DNA of 64,000 nt from Flavobacterium antarcticum DSM 19726 (GTDB lineage Bacteria > Bacteroidota > Bacteroidia > Flavobacteriales > Flavobacteriaceae). The stretch lies in assembly GCF_000419685.1 (NCBI RefSeq), contig NZ_ATTM01000002.1, positions 248,001-312,000 of the forward strand, read 5' to 3'. The notes beneath the pieces are model-generated. The model saw nothing but the letters and a program-made list of their open reading frames with translations, made no database searches and was not told the origin of the DNA. This document shows positions 35,982 to 46,700 of this stretch, piece by piece. How positions within the stretch are numbered: position 1 is the stretch's first letter; every line of letters starts with the position of its first letter. Both the position numbers and the translations under genes were made by a program.

Positions 35982-36350
35982 TAAAAGATTTTTTGAATGT
36001 GAAAATTTGCGTTGTTTTAAGAATGTCTTTTTTGAAAATAACTGTGACGGAGTGTTAAATTATGGGAATGGTTAAAACCTAAAGCTGCTAATTAAAGGAT
36101 GCTTTTTAGGGAATTGATTTTTAATTTACACCTGCTTCTTTTATAATGTATGCTTCTACAAGTTCGTCGACTATTGAATCATGGAAAAGATTGCATACTA
36201 AAGAAACTTCTTGTGATCAGGCGAAAAATACTACTATTGAGCGGTTTATTGAAATATCGCAACAAAACGGCGTGATACTGTAATTATTTAAAAGATGTTG
36301 TGAAGTAACTTCGTAAAAGCTATTTACTAACAATAAAATCAAATAAAACT
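35982..36350. other. AT-rich intergenic region
   Basis: 369 bp. A frame from 36146 to 36283 could encode 45 residues (starts MYASTSSSTIES), but it has no neighbouring signals and no family I know, so it is not called as a gene. No clear promoter or terminator was found; TAACTTCG near 36306 is one base off a -7 consensus. Confidence 0.35.
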
Positions 36351-36812
36351 ATGGGCTTATTTTCATTTATTAAAACCGTTGGAACTTCCATTTTTTCAAA
36401 GAAAAACGACACCACGACTCCTGAAGCAGAAAAACACCAACTCAAATCAAGTGAATTGATGGAGTATGTTAAGAAATTAGGGTTGAAGTATGAAATCTTA
36501 ACCATTACCCTTCGCGGCGATGATGTGGTACTTGAAGGAAAAGTAGCCAATCAGGCTGACTCGGAACGCATTACACTTGCAGTAGGAAATGTGGAAGGTG
36601 TAGACACCGTTGACAACAAAATGACGGTTTCCGTACCCACTCCTGCTTCAAAAATGCATACCGTAGTGAGTGGTGATACACTTTCAAAAATCAGCAAAAC
36701 CTATTATGGTGACGCCATGAAATACAACACGATATTCGAAGCAAATAAACCGATGCTGACAGACGTCAATAAAATTTATCCAGGTCAGGTATTGCGAATT
36801 CCTGAATTGTAA
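36351..36812 (+). CDS. BON-LysM protein, Kbp/YgaU-like
   Basis: 153 residues: a hydrophilic N-terminal stretch, a BON domain (about 40-95: LKYEILTITLRGDDVVLEGKV and ERITLAVGNVEGVDTVDNKM), then a LysM domain (about 102-152: HTVVSGDTLSKISKTYYGD, IYPGQVLRIPEL). This is the architecture of E. coli Kbp (YgaU), a cytoplasmic potassium-binding protein, and it is the same length. Without a signal peptide, a cytoplasmic role is more likely than peptidoglycan binding. Followed by a terminator; next gene is also stress-type. Confidence 0.88.
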   Translation: MGLFSFIKTVGTSIFSKKNDTTTPEAEKHQLKSSELMEYVKKLGLKYEILTITLRGDDVVLEGKVANQADSERITLAVGNVEGVDTVDNKMTVSVPTPASKMHTVVSGDTLSKISKTYYGDAMKYNTIFEANKPMLTDVNKIYPGQVLRIPEL

Positions 36813-36833
36813 ATTCAATACCAATTTAAATAT

Positions 36834-36863
36834 AAAAGAGCTGCATTTGTAGCTCTTTTTTTT
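36834..36863 (+). terminator. Terminator after the BON-LysM gene
   Basis: AAAAGAGCT and AGCTCTTTT form a 9-bp stem with an 8-base loop and T8 run. Confidence 0.8.
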
Positions 36864-37042
36864 ACGAAATTTTAAAAGTAACCTTCACCGCTCGTATTTT
36901 ATTTAATTGCATTAAACCGAAGTCGAAATAGGAAATTTTACAATAAAATAAACGTATACTGTAATAATAATGAAATAGTTATGCATTAGATTTGAGGTTA
37001 AGAATTAAAAAATAAATTTCAACTTTAAAAAAATACACAGCT

Positions 37043-37849
37043 ATGGATCTTTTAAGTGGATTTCAAAACGATAATCAAAAAGAGGCGATATCAAGTAAGG
37101 ATACTAGTGGAACAGATCCCAACAGATATTCAAGCAGTAATACTGTTGCAGAAGCAGAAAGACTCTCCCAACCTACTACTCCATTAAAAACAAAAACGGG
37201 TTCAGGAATACACGTCAATGTCGGAAGGATTGAACGAATGCTGATGGTTGCCGCTGGAGGCTATCTTTTGTACCGAGGTTTAACGGGTTCTAAAAAGAAC
37301 GTTGCCCAAAGCATTGCCGGAACAACGATGCTTGCGCGAGGAATTAGCGGCTATTGCCCTGTTTATGACGCCGTAGAAAATGCAGGATCGATGAAAAGTA
37401 CGAATGTCAACATTCGCACGAGTATCCGTATTGATAAACCAGTTCATGAAGTGTATGCCTTTTGGCGAAAGCTTGAAAACTTACCTGCGTTTATGAACCA
37501 TTTGGAGTCGGTTACTGAAAAAGACACTACGCATTCCCATTGGGTCGCTAAAGGTCCAGCAGGAATTGGGACGGTAAGTTGGGACGCTGAAATCTTGATG
37601 GATGAAAAAAACCGAATACTGAGTTGGCACTCACTTCCCTACTCTACTGTTGACAATGCCGGAAAAGTGGTTTTCAAAGAAAGCAACAACGGCGGAACTG
37701 AACTGGATGTTACGATTTCGTATCATGCTCCTTTTGGAGTCGCGGGCGAAAGTGCTGCTAAATTTCTAAATCCCTATTTTGAGAAGATGGTAAAAAAGGA
37801 TATTGAAAGTTTAAAAGTATTTCTTGAAAGTGGCACAAGCGTAAATTAG
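37043..37849 (+). CDS. DUF2892-SRPBCC fusion protein
   Basis: 268 residues. After about 60 hydrophilic residues comes a short hydrophobic DUF2892-like hairpin (NVGRIERMLMVAAGGYLLYRGL, MLARGISGYCPVYDA), then an SRPBCC/polyketide-cyclase-like domain (about 128-265) with INTS-like start and RIDKPVHEVYAFWRKLENLPAFMNHLESV. The SRPBCC fold makes a hydrophobic pocket. The combination is seen in stress-response contexts of many bacteria to my knowledge, but the ligand is unknown. Confidence 0.82.
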   Translation: MDLLSGFQNDNQKEAISSKDTSGTDPNRYSSSNTVAEAERLSQPTTPLKTKTGSGIHVNVGRIERMLMVAAGGYLLYRGLTGSKKNVAQSIAGTTMLARGISGYCPVYDAVENAGSMKSTNVNIRTSIRIDKPVHEVYAFWRKLENLPAFMNHLESVTEKDTTHSHWVAKGPAGIGTVSWDAEILMDEKNRILSWHSLPYSTVDNAGKVVFKESNNGGTELDVTISYHAPFGVAGESAAKFLNPYFEKMVKKDIESLKVFLESGTSVN

Positions 37850-37866
37850 GTTGTACCTGACCATAC

Positions 37867-37918
37867 AAACACAAACACCTGAACGGACTAATAGTTGCGT
37901 TCAGGTGTTTGTGTTTTC
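37867..37918. terminator. Long perfect inverted repeat terminator
   Basis: AAACACAAACACCTGAACG (37867-37885) pairs perfectly with CGTTCAGGTGTTTGTGTTT (37898-37916): a 19-bp stem with a 12-base loop. It is followed by TTC, so it may terminate in either direction. Confidence 0.75.
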
Positions 37919-38033
37919 TACATTTAGTGTCTCTTATAATAAATAAATTTTATAACTTTAACCTACTTATTTTAGATTGTTTGCGTAAAAGAGCGCCTGC
38001 TAAATAAAGTATTAATTACTAAATACCACCGTT

Positions 38034-38165
38034 ATGAATTACCTCATTTTTGGCGTCATATTGCTCCATCTCGTTGCCGGCTTTGGTTGGTTGTTTTACA
38101 AATTAGAAATTCAGAAAAGCAAACCAAAAAAAGAGGATACATCCAAAACATCTTTAGAAGAATAA
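38034..38165 (+). CDS. 43-residue single-helix membrane peptide
   Basis: ATG at 38034 to TAA at 38165 encodes a short N-terminal hydrophobic helix (NYLIFGVILLHLVAGFGWL) followed by a lysine/glutamate-rich tail (KPKKEDTSKTSLEE). Composition fits a small membrane protein. It is separated from the next gene by 34 bp on the opposite strand. No family known to me; small proteins of this shape are often missed in annotation. Confidence 0.55.
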   Translation: MNYLIFGVILLHLVAGFGWLFYKLEIQKSKPKKEDTSKTSLEE

Positions 38166-38199
38166 ATCCAATTTATAAAGATAAAACTTGATTACTTAT

Positions 38200-39453
38200 T
38201 TAGTATTTGTCTCCTTCTATCGCTTCAATAAGACCTAATGCCGCACGTTCTCCTGCAATGATTGCTGCATTTAACGAGCCATTTAATAAGAGATCACCAG
38301 CTAAAAAGATATTGAAATTTAATCTCGTTTCCGAAGGGCTCAGTTCGTATTGCAAATCGTCCAATTTAGGAAGTGCTTTTGCAATCGTATATTGTTTTAA
38401 AAAAGAAACTTCTTTTATTCCGCAATACTGTTGCAGTTCTTTTGCAACCTGTTGTTGTAATGCTTCTGGCGTCAAATCATGTTTTTTTACCACGGTCACC
38501 GAAAGCAATTCTCTTTTGCCGGTCGTTTTTGTTTCTAATGCGGTGTGAAAAAAGATGTTGTTTACCAATGCTGTTGCATCAGGTATTAACCCAATAAGTG
38601 GTTTTTCAATTACGCGATCAGTTATTTCAAAATATAGGGTGTCGCAGGATTTCCATTGTACTTCCTGATTTTGCAAGTTTTTTACGAGTTGGCTTGCCTC
38701 CGTTGCAATTATGGTATAATCACTATGCAAGGCAGTACCGTTTTCAAGAATAAGCTGATCGCCTTCCACCTTTTCTACTTTTGTGTTGAACAAGAATTCG
38801 GTCGTACTCAAATTTGATTTCAATTGTTTTGGGATGGCTTCAATACCTGCTCTTGGCAATGCCGCGACACCTTCACCAAACATTTTATACACAAATTCAA
38901 ACATTCTGCTGGATGTTTCCAATTCGGATTCTAAGAATATACCGCTGAAAAATGGTTTGAAAAAAGTATGGATCATCTCGTTTGAAAAGCCAAATTCTTT
39001 CAGATACGCAACCGTAGATTGTTCGGGTTTTTGAAAGATGCTTTCAATTGACGTCTTCTTTAAAAGCATGTCTAATTTCAAAACTTTGATTTTGTCTCCA
39101 ATAGATCCAATTCCTGAAAATAAAGTGGGTACTAAAAGCGAAAAATCACGAAAGGGATCGCCTATGATTTTCTGTTTGCCTTTTATGAATACTGCGGCAC
39201 CGGATAAAAAGGATTGCAATTCCAATTGTTCAAAATTCAAATACTTTTGAGCAGCGGGATAAGCAGTTAACAAAACTTGGAATCCGTGATCGAGTTGGTA
39301 TCCATTGACTACATCCGTTTTCACGCGACCTCCAACGCGTTCTGTAGCTTCGATTATTGTAGGACGGTAACCGTTGTCTTCAAGCACCTTTGCGGCAATC
39401 AATCCGCTTATTCCGGCACCAATGATGTGTATTTTATAGGCTTCTTTTTGCAT
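38200..39453 (-). CDS. FAD-dependent amine-oxidase-type oxidoreductase
   Basis: 417 residues starting with the dinucleotide-binding fold GAGISGLIAAKVLEDNGY and RVGGRVKTD, the signature of flavin-containing amine oxidases, phytoene desaturases and protoporphyrinogen oxidases. The C-terminal IFLAGDLLLNGSLNAAIIAGERAA resembles the FAD-end motif. Substrate unknown; hydrophobic middle suggests a lipid or carotenoid-like substrate. Promoter-like element upstream and a small protein gene on the opposite strand nearby. Confidence 0.85.
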   Translation of the reverse strand: MQKEAYKIHIIGAGISGLIAAKVLEDNGYRPTIIEATERVGGRVKTDVVNGYQLDHGFQVLLTAYPAAQKYLNFEQLELQSFLSGAAVFIKGKQKIIGDPFRDFSLLVPTLFSGIGSIGDKIKVLKLDMLLKKTSIESIFQKPEQSTVAYLKEFGFSNEMIHTFFKPFFSGIFLESELETSSRMFEFVYKMFGEGVAALPRAGIEAIPKQLKSNLSTTEFLFNTKVEKVEGDQLILENGTALHSDYTIIATEASQLVKNLQNQEVQWKSCDTLYFEITDRVIEKPLIGLIPDATALVNNIFFHTALETKTTGKRELLSVTVVKKHDLTPEALQQQVAKELQQYCGIKEVSFLKQYTIAKALPKLDDLQYELSPSETRLNFNIFLAGDLLLNGSLNAAIIAGERAALGLIEAIEGDKY

Positions 39454-39472
39454 GGTTGTTTTTTTGCTTTCA

Positions 39473-39480
39473 CAAATATA
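39473..39480 (-). promoter_or_regulatory. Bacteroidetes -7 element TATATTTG
   Basis: Minus-strand TATATTTG, 19 bp before the oxidoreductase ATG; no -33 TTG in the expected window. Confidence 0.45.
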
Positions 39481-39560
39481 AGTATCATCAGCAGATCTGG
39501 CACTTTAAAAAGGCATATATACGATCGCCATTTTCTTCTTTTTTTGTGGTTGCATCGTTC

Positions 39561-40907
39561 TTATCGAAAAAGCAAATAGAAAAACAGCGTTAAAACGATG
39601 GAGAAAATAATATTCAAACCCACACCAGCTTTCATCATTTCTTTTTGGGGTACAAGTCCTGTGGAAAACACCATGGCATTTGGAGGTGTTCCCACAGGCA
39701 TCATAAATCCGTACGATGCGGCAATAGTCGCCGGAAGGACTAAGATCATGGGATTGATTTGCGTTTCCTGAGCTAAGGTGTACAGTAAAGGCAAAATTAG
39801 CGCTGCACTCGCTGTATTGCTCATGAATTCAGTCATAATAATACTGCCCAATACAATCAACCATAAAAAAAGAATGAGTGGAACTTGTTGACTCAAAGTC
39901 ATTATTCCACCAATTAAAATAGTTCCCAAACCCGTACTTTCTACAAGTAAACCCAATGTAAGTCCACCACCAAAAAGCAGTAGAATGTCCCAACGTATTG
40001 CGGTAATTATTTGGTCCCAATCCAATACTTTGAAGGTGAAAAGTAATAAGATAGCGACGATGGCTACTAGTGAACTAAAGCCAGAGGTTATGTTTAACAA
40101 AGGCGACAACACACCTTCAAAAACCCACAATAAAATTGTAAACGCAAATATTACGATTAATGCGGTCCGTTGTTTACTTTTCTTTCCGGGTAGCGCCACA
40201 GTGGGAACAAGCATCTGGCGATTTGGTTTGAAGTACAACGTCAACACCAACACCATAATTGGAAATGTAATCAGGAATATCGGAATGCCATACAGCAACC
40301 ATTGCGAGAAGGTCAACTTCAGTAAGGCTGCCCCAATCGCATTGGGTGGACTTGCAATCATGGTTACAATTCCTCCAATATTCGCTGCATACGCGATTCC
40401 CAACAATAAGAATTTGGCTTCCGCCGTAGATTTATGGCTGTCTGTTACGGCTAGAATCCCCAACGCCAACGGAATCATTATTGCTGCAGTTGAGGTATTG
40501 CTGACCCAGCAGGCCGTTAAAGATGTGGCAAGCATTAATAAAATAGCCGATTTGTAGAAATTTCCCTTTGCAAAAAGCATCAGTTTATGAGCAAGTAATC
40601 GGTCTAAAGCGTGAACCGATAACGCACCTGCAAGGACAAAACCACCCATGAACAAATAGATGATGGGATTTGCAAATTCACTAAAAGCAGTGGCTGGCGT
40701 GGCTATATTGAGCACTACAGCGAGTACAGGAATGAGTAAAGCCGTCATTGCTAGAGGTATTGCTTCTGATATCCAAAGAATTGCTGCGAAAATCAAAATG
40801 GCAAAAGCACTGTTGACTTTTACTTCATCAAATACCGGTACAACAAGAACACCGATCAGGACGATGGTTGAAAAAAGTAGGCCTTTCCATTTTAACTTTT
40901 GGTGCAT
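39561..40907 (-). CDS. SLC13-family sodium-coupled anion transporter
   Basis: 448 residues, about 11-12 hydrophobic helices, with the DASS family motifs SNTSTAAIMIPLALG (first SNT), MTEFMSNTASAALILP (second SNT) and MPVGTPPNAMVFSTG near the end. Such proteins import dicarboxylates or sulfate with sodium. Also present: an ASPPNAIG motif in the first half. No regulators nearby indicate substrate. Confident at family level, substrate open. Confidence 0.9.
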   Translation of the reverse strand: MHQKLKWKGLLFSTIVLIGVLVVPVFDEVKVNSAFAILIFAAILWISEAIPLAMTALLIPVLAVVLNIATPATAFSEFANPIIYLFMGGFVLAGALSVHALDRLLAHKLMLFAKGNFYKSAILLMLATSLTACWVSNTSTAAIMIPLALGILAVTDSHKSTAEAKFLLLGIAYAANIGGIVTMIASPPNAIGAALLKLTFSQWLLYGIPIFLITFPIMVLVLTLYFKPNRQMLVPTVALPGKKSKQRTALIVIFAFTILLWVFEGVLSPLLNITSGFSSLVAIVAILLLFTFKVLDWDQIITAIRWDILLLFGGGLTLGLLVESTGLGTILIGGIMTLSQQVPLILFLWLIVLGSIIMTEFMSNTASAALILPLLYTLAQETQINPMILVLPATIAASYGFMMPVGTPPNAMVFSTGLVPQKEMMKAGVGLNIIFSIVLTLFFYLLFR

Positions 40908-41033
40908 AGCAAATACGCTTGGTGTCGACTAAAAAAGACAACTTTAAATGAAAGGGAAAGGTAGCCACTTATAAGGCTAAAAAAGCTGTAAAATTATAAT
41001 TCTTCTTTAAAAAAATTGCACAGTGGAGATTCA

Positions 41034-41879
41034 CTAGGATTGCTCGAAAAAGACATTCGGATTATCCGTAATTTTCAGTTTTAAAATGTATGCTTTAAAC
41101 TGATTTATCTTTGTGGTATTCCAACTTTTCAGGTTTGGATCAGTCAACTCTTTTAAAACGATCGTTTGCAAATGCGATTGTTCCGTTCCCTCGTGAATGC
41201 CTTTTTCAAAACCTTTTAAGCCGTCTAAATTGTTGATCCAATATTGAAAGAAACCATTGTCAGAAGTGGTGACTACTTGTTTTAAAATGATGTAACTTTT
41301 CTTGGTAGGCAATTCTGCTTTATTAAATGATTCAAAAAGTTCTTGTGCTACTTTTTGCAGTAACGCCTCGTTTTTATTGATTCGCAACACATCGCTATAG
41401 GCATAAAGTGTTCGAACGGATCGGTCTCCTGCTTCATATTTGGTTTTTAATCCCGAAGAATTATACATCGGATTCAGTGCTTTTTTAGCTTCGTTAACAA
41501 CGGTTTCTTCGTCAATCTGTCCGTTACTGTGGTGTAGAAAGTTTTTGTTTTGGTCAAAATACAACAATACAGGAACACTTTCAAAATTGAGATTTGCCTC
41601 TTCCATAAACATTTTATCTTCTTTAGAAAGGTCGTCGTAGGTATTCATCGCATAGCCTATGAAGTTGGCGTTATAATAGCTTGCAACTGCCGCATCTTCC
41701 CGAAGAATAGCACCCAAGCGCTTGCAAACCGAACAATCTGAATTGTAGTATTCAATGAAAACCGGTTTGTTTTGTTGTTTTGCTTTTTTGAAAGCCATGA
41801 CAAGCGAAGATTCAAAAACAACTTGTGCATTGAGCAACAAGCCTGATAGTATAAAAAACGCTAGGTATATATTTTTCAT
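41034..41879 (-). CDS. Secreted thioredoxin-like protein
   Basis: 281 residues with a signal peptide (about 1-18, ending LNAQ) and an N-terminal thioredoxin-like domain: PVFIEYYNSDCSVCKRLGAIL with active-site C-S-V-C, and VPVLLYFDQNKNF with the cis-Pro. A C-terminal helical domain (about 150-281) is of unknown function. Likely periplasmic disulfide or redox handling; the C-S-V-C pair is unlike the usual CGPC, so its redox potential may differ. Its stop lies 126 bp before the transporter gene on the same strand. Confidence 0.8.
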   Translation of the reverse strand: MKNIYLAFFILSGLLLNAQVVFESSLVMAFKKAKQQNKPVFIEYYNSDCSVCKRLGAILREDAAVASYYNANFIGYAMNTYDDLSKEDKMFMEEANLNFESVPVLLYFDQNKNFLHHSNGQIDEETVVNEAKKALNPMYNSSGLKTKYEAGDRSVRTLYAYSDVLRINKNEALLQKVAQELFESFNKAELPTKKSYIILKQVVTTSDNGFFQYWINNLDGLKGFEKGIHEGTEQSHLQTIVLKELTDPNLKSWNTTKINQFKAYILKLKITDNPNVFFEQS

Positions 41880-41981
41880 GGTGAACGATATTTAAATTGT
41901 ACGAATGGGCAACTTAGCAAAGTATTTTCAAATTCACTATCACTTTTAGAATTCCTTATCATTTTAAGAATGGTTTTTTCA

Positions 41982-43259
41982 TTATTGCAGTAGTAATTTG
42001 GCTGTTGCCAAAAGAACGCCGACCATTCCTCCCACTACCGCTCCGTTGAGTCGGATGTATTGCAAATCACTTCCCACTTTCCCTTCTATTTGTTCCACCA
42101 ATTCTTCGTTATTCAATTTAATCATACTCGACCGCACCATATTGCCAATTTCGCTGTGAAACTTAGTCAAAAGTGCCGAAATGGATTCTGTAATCCATGT
42201 ATTGATTTTTCTTTGCGCTTCTTTATCATTTTGTAAATCAAGAACGATTCGGTTGAAATTGGTTTTAAAAAATTGCATCAGTGGCGTATCATCCGTATCC
42301 AGCTGGGATGCAAAAGTTTGTTTAAATTTGCGCACTAGATTTTGGACCGTCTGTTCTGTTTCCATGTAGGCAATCAATTTTGTTTTGATGTTATCCAGAA
42401 TAAGCACTTCATTTTCGCGGCCGTTTACTAAATTTTGTGCGAATTCAATGATCCAATCGTCAAACTTAATTCGAATGGGATGTTGCGGATTTTCTTTGGC
42501 TTCCACTAACATTTCATTTGTTTTAAAAAGCAACTCCGCAGTCAAACTGTTTATATTCAGACCGCCTGTTTTCTGAGCAAGGAACATTGTTGTTTTTTTG
42601 AAAAAGCCTTGTTCTCCGTATTCTTTGATGGCTTCCTCTAATTTAGAAAGAATGAGTTCTTTTGTTTCGGCATTGTTGATGGATTTTTCACTTGCTTCAA
42701 TTAAGAGTTCCCACAATTTATGGTGTTCTCCATTGTTCACTGCTTTTTCAAGGTAATTGCCTATTGGCGAAGCTAAATCCAAGTTGGTTATTTGACTGTT
42801 CAACATCTTTTGCAGCGTCGCTACAAACTCGGGATGGTCTAATTCTGTGGTCAGTTTCAAAGCAATTTCCCTGATAAAGCCAATGGATTTCTGTTGACTT
42901 TCGGGATTTTGAAGAAATTCCAGAATGGCGGATGCGATATCAACTTCGTTCAGCTTCTCTGAAATCACTTCGGGTGACAGCCATTCATTGGTTACCAAAT
43001 CAACAATGCCTTCGGTCATTTTTTCTCTGTTTTTTACAATGATATTGGTATGTTTTCTAATGAAAGGAATTGGAATTTCGTGAAACAAAGCTCGCACAGC
43101 AAACCAGTCGGCTACGCCACCAATCGTTGCCGCTTCAAAACCGGCCTTTACAATGTGCCAACCGGAATGGGTCAAGATTTCCATATAAATGAGCACTTCA
43201 AAAACAAGCAATCCGGAGAAAGCAATTAGTAAAGAGGTAAATCCAAGGTTGTTTTTCAT
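41982..43259 (-). CDS. DUF445 family membrane protein
   Basis: 425 residues: transmembrane helix near residues 8-28, then GGVADWFAVRALFHEIPIPFIRKHTNIIV, the DUF445 hallmark, long amphipathic helices, and a C-terminal hydrophobic NGAVVGGMVGVLLATAKLLL. Role unknown; members are envelope-associated. It is 102 bp from the thioredoxin-like gene on the same strand. Confidence 0.88.
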   Translation of the reverse strand: MKNNLGFTSLLIAFSGLLVFEVLIYMEILTHSGWHIVKAGFEAATIGGVADWFAVRALFHEIPIPFIRKHTNIIVKNREKMTEGIVDLVTNEWLSPEVISEKLNEVDIASAILEFLQNPESQQKSIGFIREIALKLTTELDHPEFVATLQKMLNSQITNLDLASPIGNYLEKAVNNGEHHKLWELLIEASEKSINNAETKELILSKLEEAIKEYGEQGFFKKTTMFLAQKTGGLNINSLTAELLFKTNEMLVEAKENPQHPIRIKFDDWIIEFAQNLVNGRENEVLILDNIKTKLIAYMETEQTVQNLVRKFKQTFASQLDTDDTPLMQFFKTNFNRIVLDLQNDKEAQRKINTWITESISALLTKFHSEIGNMVRSSMIKLNNEELVEQIEGKVGSDLQYIRLNGAVVGGMVGVLLATAKLLLQ

Positions 43260-43770
43260 GTAACAGTGGTAATTTATTTTAAATGTAAGAAAAAAGTCAC
43301 GAAAAGTAACTGAAAAAACGATAAAAATAGTTGTTTAATTTAGTAACGCACTGTATAGAAATAACGCTGAATTATGACTTTAAAACCGTTATGACATTGT
43401 AAACGTAATTCGCATTTTATGAGCAGCCTTTCGACTTATAATTCTTGGTTCATTCACTTTTTATAATTGAATACAAATTAAGTTAGCTGCAGTACGCTTT
43501 CTTTTTCTTCCTCAATGAAGGCTTTATATGACGTTATTTTTAAAATCAATTTAGATGTATAAATACATTCCTTTTTAAATTTTCTAACAATTAGTTATAA
43601 ATAACAAAATAAAATCGACTAACTGCAGTATTTTTACATAAACAAAGCAGTTTTTTCAACAAATACCCTATATCACACATCGTGTTTGATTTGTTGAATC
43701 CGCATATTGCCATTGGCTAAATGGCAGCAAATAGGTAAGTTTACAAATTATTAACACAAATATATCTTTT
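43260..43770. other. Long AT-rich region before the T9SS adhesin gene
   Basis: 511 bp with no gene, no clear -7 element within reach of the downstream start and no terminator. Two short related segments, AGTTAGCTGCAGTA near 43480 and CTAACTGCAGTA near 43618, are visible but too weak to call. ACACATCGTGTTTG near 43674-43688 contains a short palindrome. Confidence 0.35.
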
Positions 43771-46700
43771 ATGAAAAAATTTACGCTATTGGTGTTGTTT
43801 TTTTTATCAGCAATCCTTACTGGATACGGTCAAGTTGCTGTAGGAACTAGTCTAAGCACGGGACAATATGCTCCATTCAATCCGTTTGCTAAGTATTCGT
43901 ACGCTCAGACCATTTATTTAGGATCTGAAATTAATGCAGGAGGTTTCATCACATCCATTCAGTGGTATTATACCGGATCAGGTGCGTTGACAAACAGCCA
44001 GGATTTGACTATTTATTTTGCCGAAACAGGTAAAAGTAGTTTCACTTCATCTGCTGATTTCGTTCCATTATCAGAACTTACTCAAGTGTATACGGGCGGA
44101 ATTACAACCGGAAGTACTCCAGGATGGAAAACCATCACGTTAACCACTCCCTTTGCTTTTGACGGTGGATCCAATTTAGTAGTTGCCGTAGACGAAAACA
44201 TGGCCGAGTTTGACGCTTTTGCAGATAAATTCAGATTCAGCCCCGTAAGTACAGATCGAACTATTTATGTGTATGCGGATGAAATGAATATTGATCCTGC
44301 TAATCCAACAAATGATCCAAATGAACTTACTGTTCGTGGTTCAGGTTCTTTTGTTCCAAATATTATTTTAGGAGGTATTCAGCAAGCCTGTCCTGCTCCA
44401 TCACTGATCACAGCAAATAATGCGACTGCAAGTGAAGCAACTATTAACTGGACTGCTGCTACAGGACAAACGGATTGGGAAGTATATGTGGTAACGGCAG
44501 GAAGTCCTGCTCCATCGGGTGCTACTTCAGGAGATCAGGTAACAGGTACGCCTACTTCTCTACAATCAAATTTAGCATCAGAAACAGATTATAGTGTATA
44601 TGTAAGAAGTATGTGCTCAGAAACGATGGGAAGTGGCTGGACAGGTCCGATTAATTTCAGAACGCTTTGTCCTCCTTTTGGAAATTTTGATGAGAATTTT
44701 GATACCACTGCTACTGGTGCATTACCGCTTTGCTGGATTAAAACGATTGAATCAACAAGTGCAAGTGCCAACATATCTGTAATTAGCTACACGGTATCTT
44801 CAACGCCAAACACGGTGTTGATGTCAAATTCTGGTGATGCTAATGCACAAGTACTATTCGTAACACCTGCATTAGATGCGATTGGACTGGACACACATCA
44901 ATTAAAATTTAAAGCTAGAGGTGGTGCTAATAATCAAGTCTTGATCATGGGTACAATGAGTGATCCAAAAGATCCAACAACCTTTGTAACCTTACAAACA
45001 ATTGCATTGACTAATGTCTACAAAGATTATTTATTAACTTTAAATACTTCTACAACTGCGAGTCACATCGCTTTTAAACATGGTTTAGGCGGAACGTTTC
45101 GTAGCATTTATATTGATGACGTGAAATGGGAAGAAAGCCCAACTACAGTCCCAGATTGCATTACTGAATTTATGGCTACACCTGCGAGCGGTTGTGGAAA
45201 TTTTGCAACTGCTTTCACATGGACTCCTGTTGCAACTGCAAGTGGCTACACCATTTCAATTGCAACCACACCTAACGGAACTGATTTAGGTATTAACGAT
45301 TTAGATCTTTCAACGGCACTTACCTATTCTTACGTGGGAGCTCCAAATACCACTTATTACTACAAGATTAAAGCATATAACTTGAATGGAACCCAAGATT
45401 GTTGGGAAGATACGTTTACAACCTATGAATTTGGATGTTACTGTGGTTCATTACCAACTTCAAATCACGGAGCTGGAATTTCAAATGTTCAAATTGGGAA
45501 CGCGAACTTTCCTGTGACAGACGTATATCATGCGGACTTTATCACCGGGACTGCCTTACCTTTAACAAGAGGCGTTAATAATGTAATGAATATTGAATTT
45601 TCAACAGGATCTCCTTACTATACTACGATTTGGATTGATTACAACAACGACTTTAACTTTGATGTATCTGAAATTGCTTATACAGGTCAAGTCATGTCAA
45701 ATCTTATCCCTTCGCTTTTAAACACTTCGTTTGACATTCCTCTAACAGCGCAATTGGGCGAACACCGAATGCGAGTACTTTCAACTTACGCGAACGCTAC
45801 ACCAGCAAATCCATGTTACAGCGGTACTTATGGCGTATCATTAGACTTTAAAGTAACGATTCTTGAAGCACCAACGTGTTTTCCACCGACAATGAATACC
45901 GTTTCGGATATTACGGCAACTTCTGCGAAGTTAGAATGGATTTCAGAAGCACCTTCTGTAAATGTGGAATATGGCATAACAGGCTTTACACAAGGAACGG
46001 GCCTAGTTAGTAGTGATGTAACAGCTGAGACAGTTACTTTAAACAACTTAACTGCTCAAACTTCTTACGTGTATTATATTCAAGCAAACTGTGGTTCTAC
46101 GAATTTAAGTCCATGGAACGGACCGTATGCATTCAAAACAGCTTGTAGCAGTTTTGGTGATTTTACTGAAAATTTCACAGTAGAAAATACAGTACCTTCT
46201 GTAGAATGCTGGTATACGCTTAAAAACAGTACTTCAGCATCAGCATATGTTCAAATTAGTGCTAGTTCTGATTATGTACAGCTTTCAAATTCTGGTGATG
46301 CCGCTGCAGCATTGTATCTAATTACACCGTCGTTAACCGCTTTACCGCTTAGTACACACCGCGTAAAATTCACAGCAAAAGGATCAGCAGGTACAAGTAT
46401 TATGGTTGGTACGATGGCGAATCCAAGTGTAGAAGGTACTTTTACCAATGTACAAACCCTTCCTTTAACAACAACTTTTACTGAATATTCAGTATCGTTT
46501 ACTGCTGCAACAACCAACGCTCACGTTGCGTTTAAATTTGTAGGAACAGGAACGTACCAAACCGTAAGTATTGACGATGTAATATGGGAAGCAATACCTT
46601 CTTGTCTTAAACCTTCAGCTCCAACAGCCACTAACGTAACGACCACTACGGCAACCATTAACTGGACGGCATCAGTTCCAGCGCCTGCAAATGGATACGA

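Noticed and set aside
36146..36283. 45-residue frame MYASTSSSTIES
   Set aside because: No promoter, no family and a composition unlike neighbours; kept only as a note.
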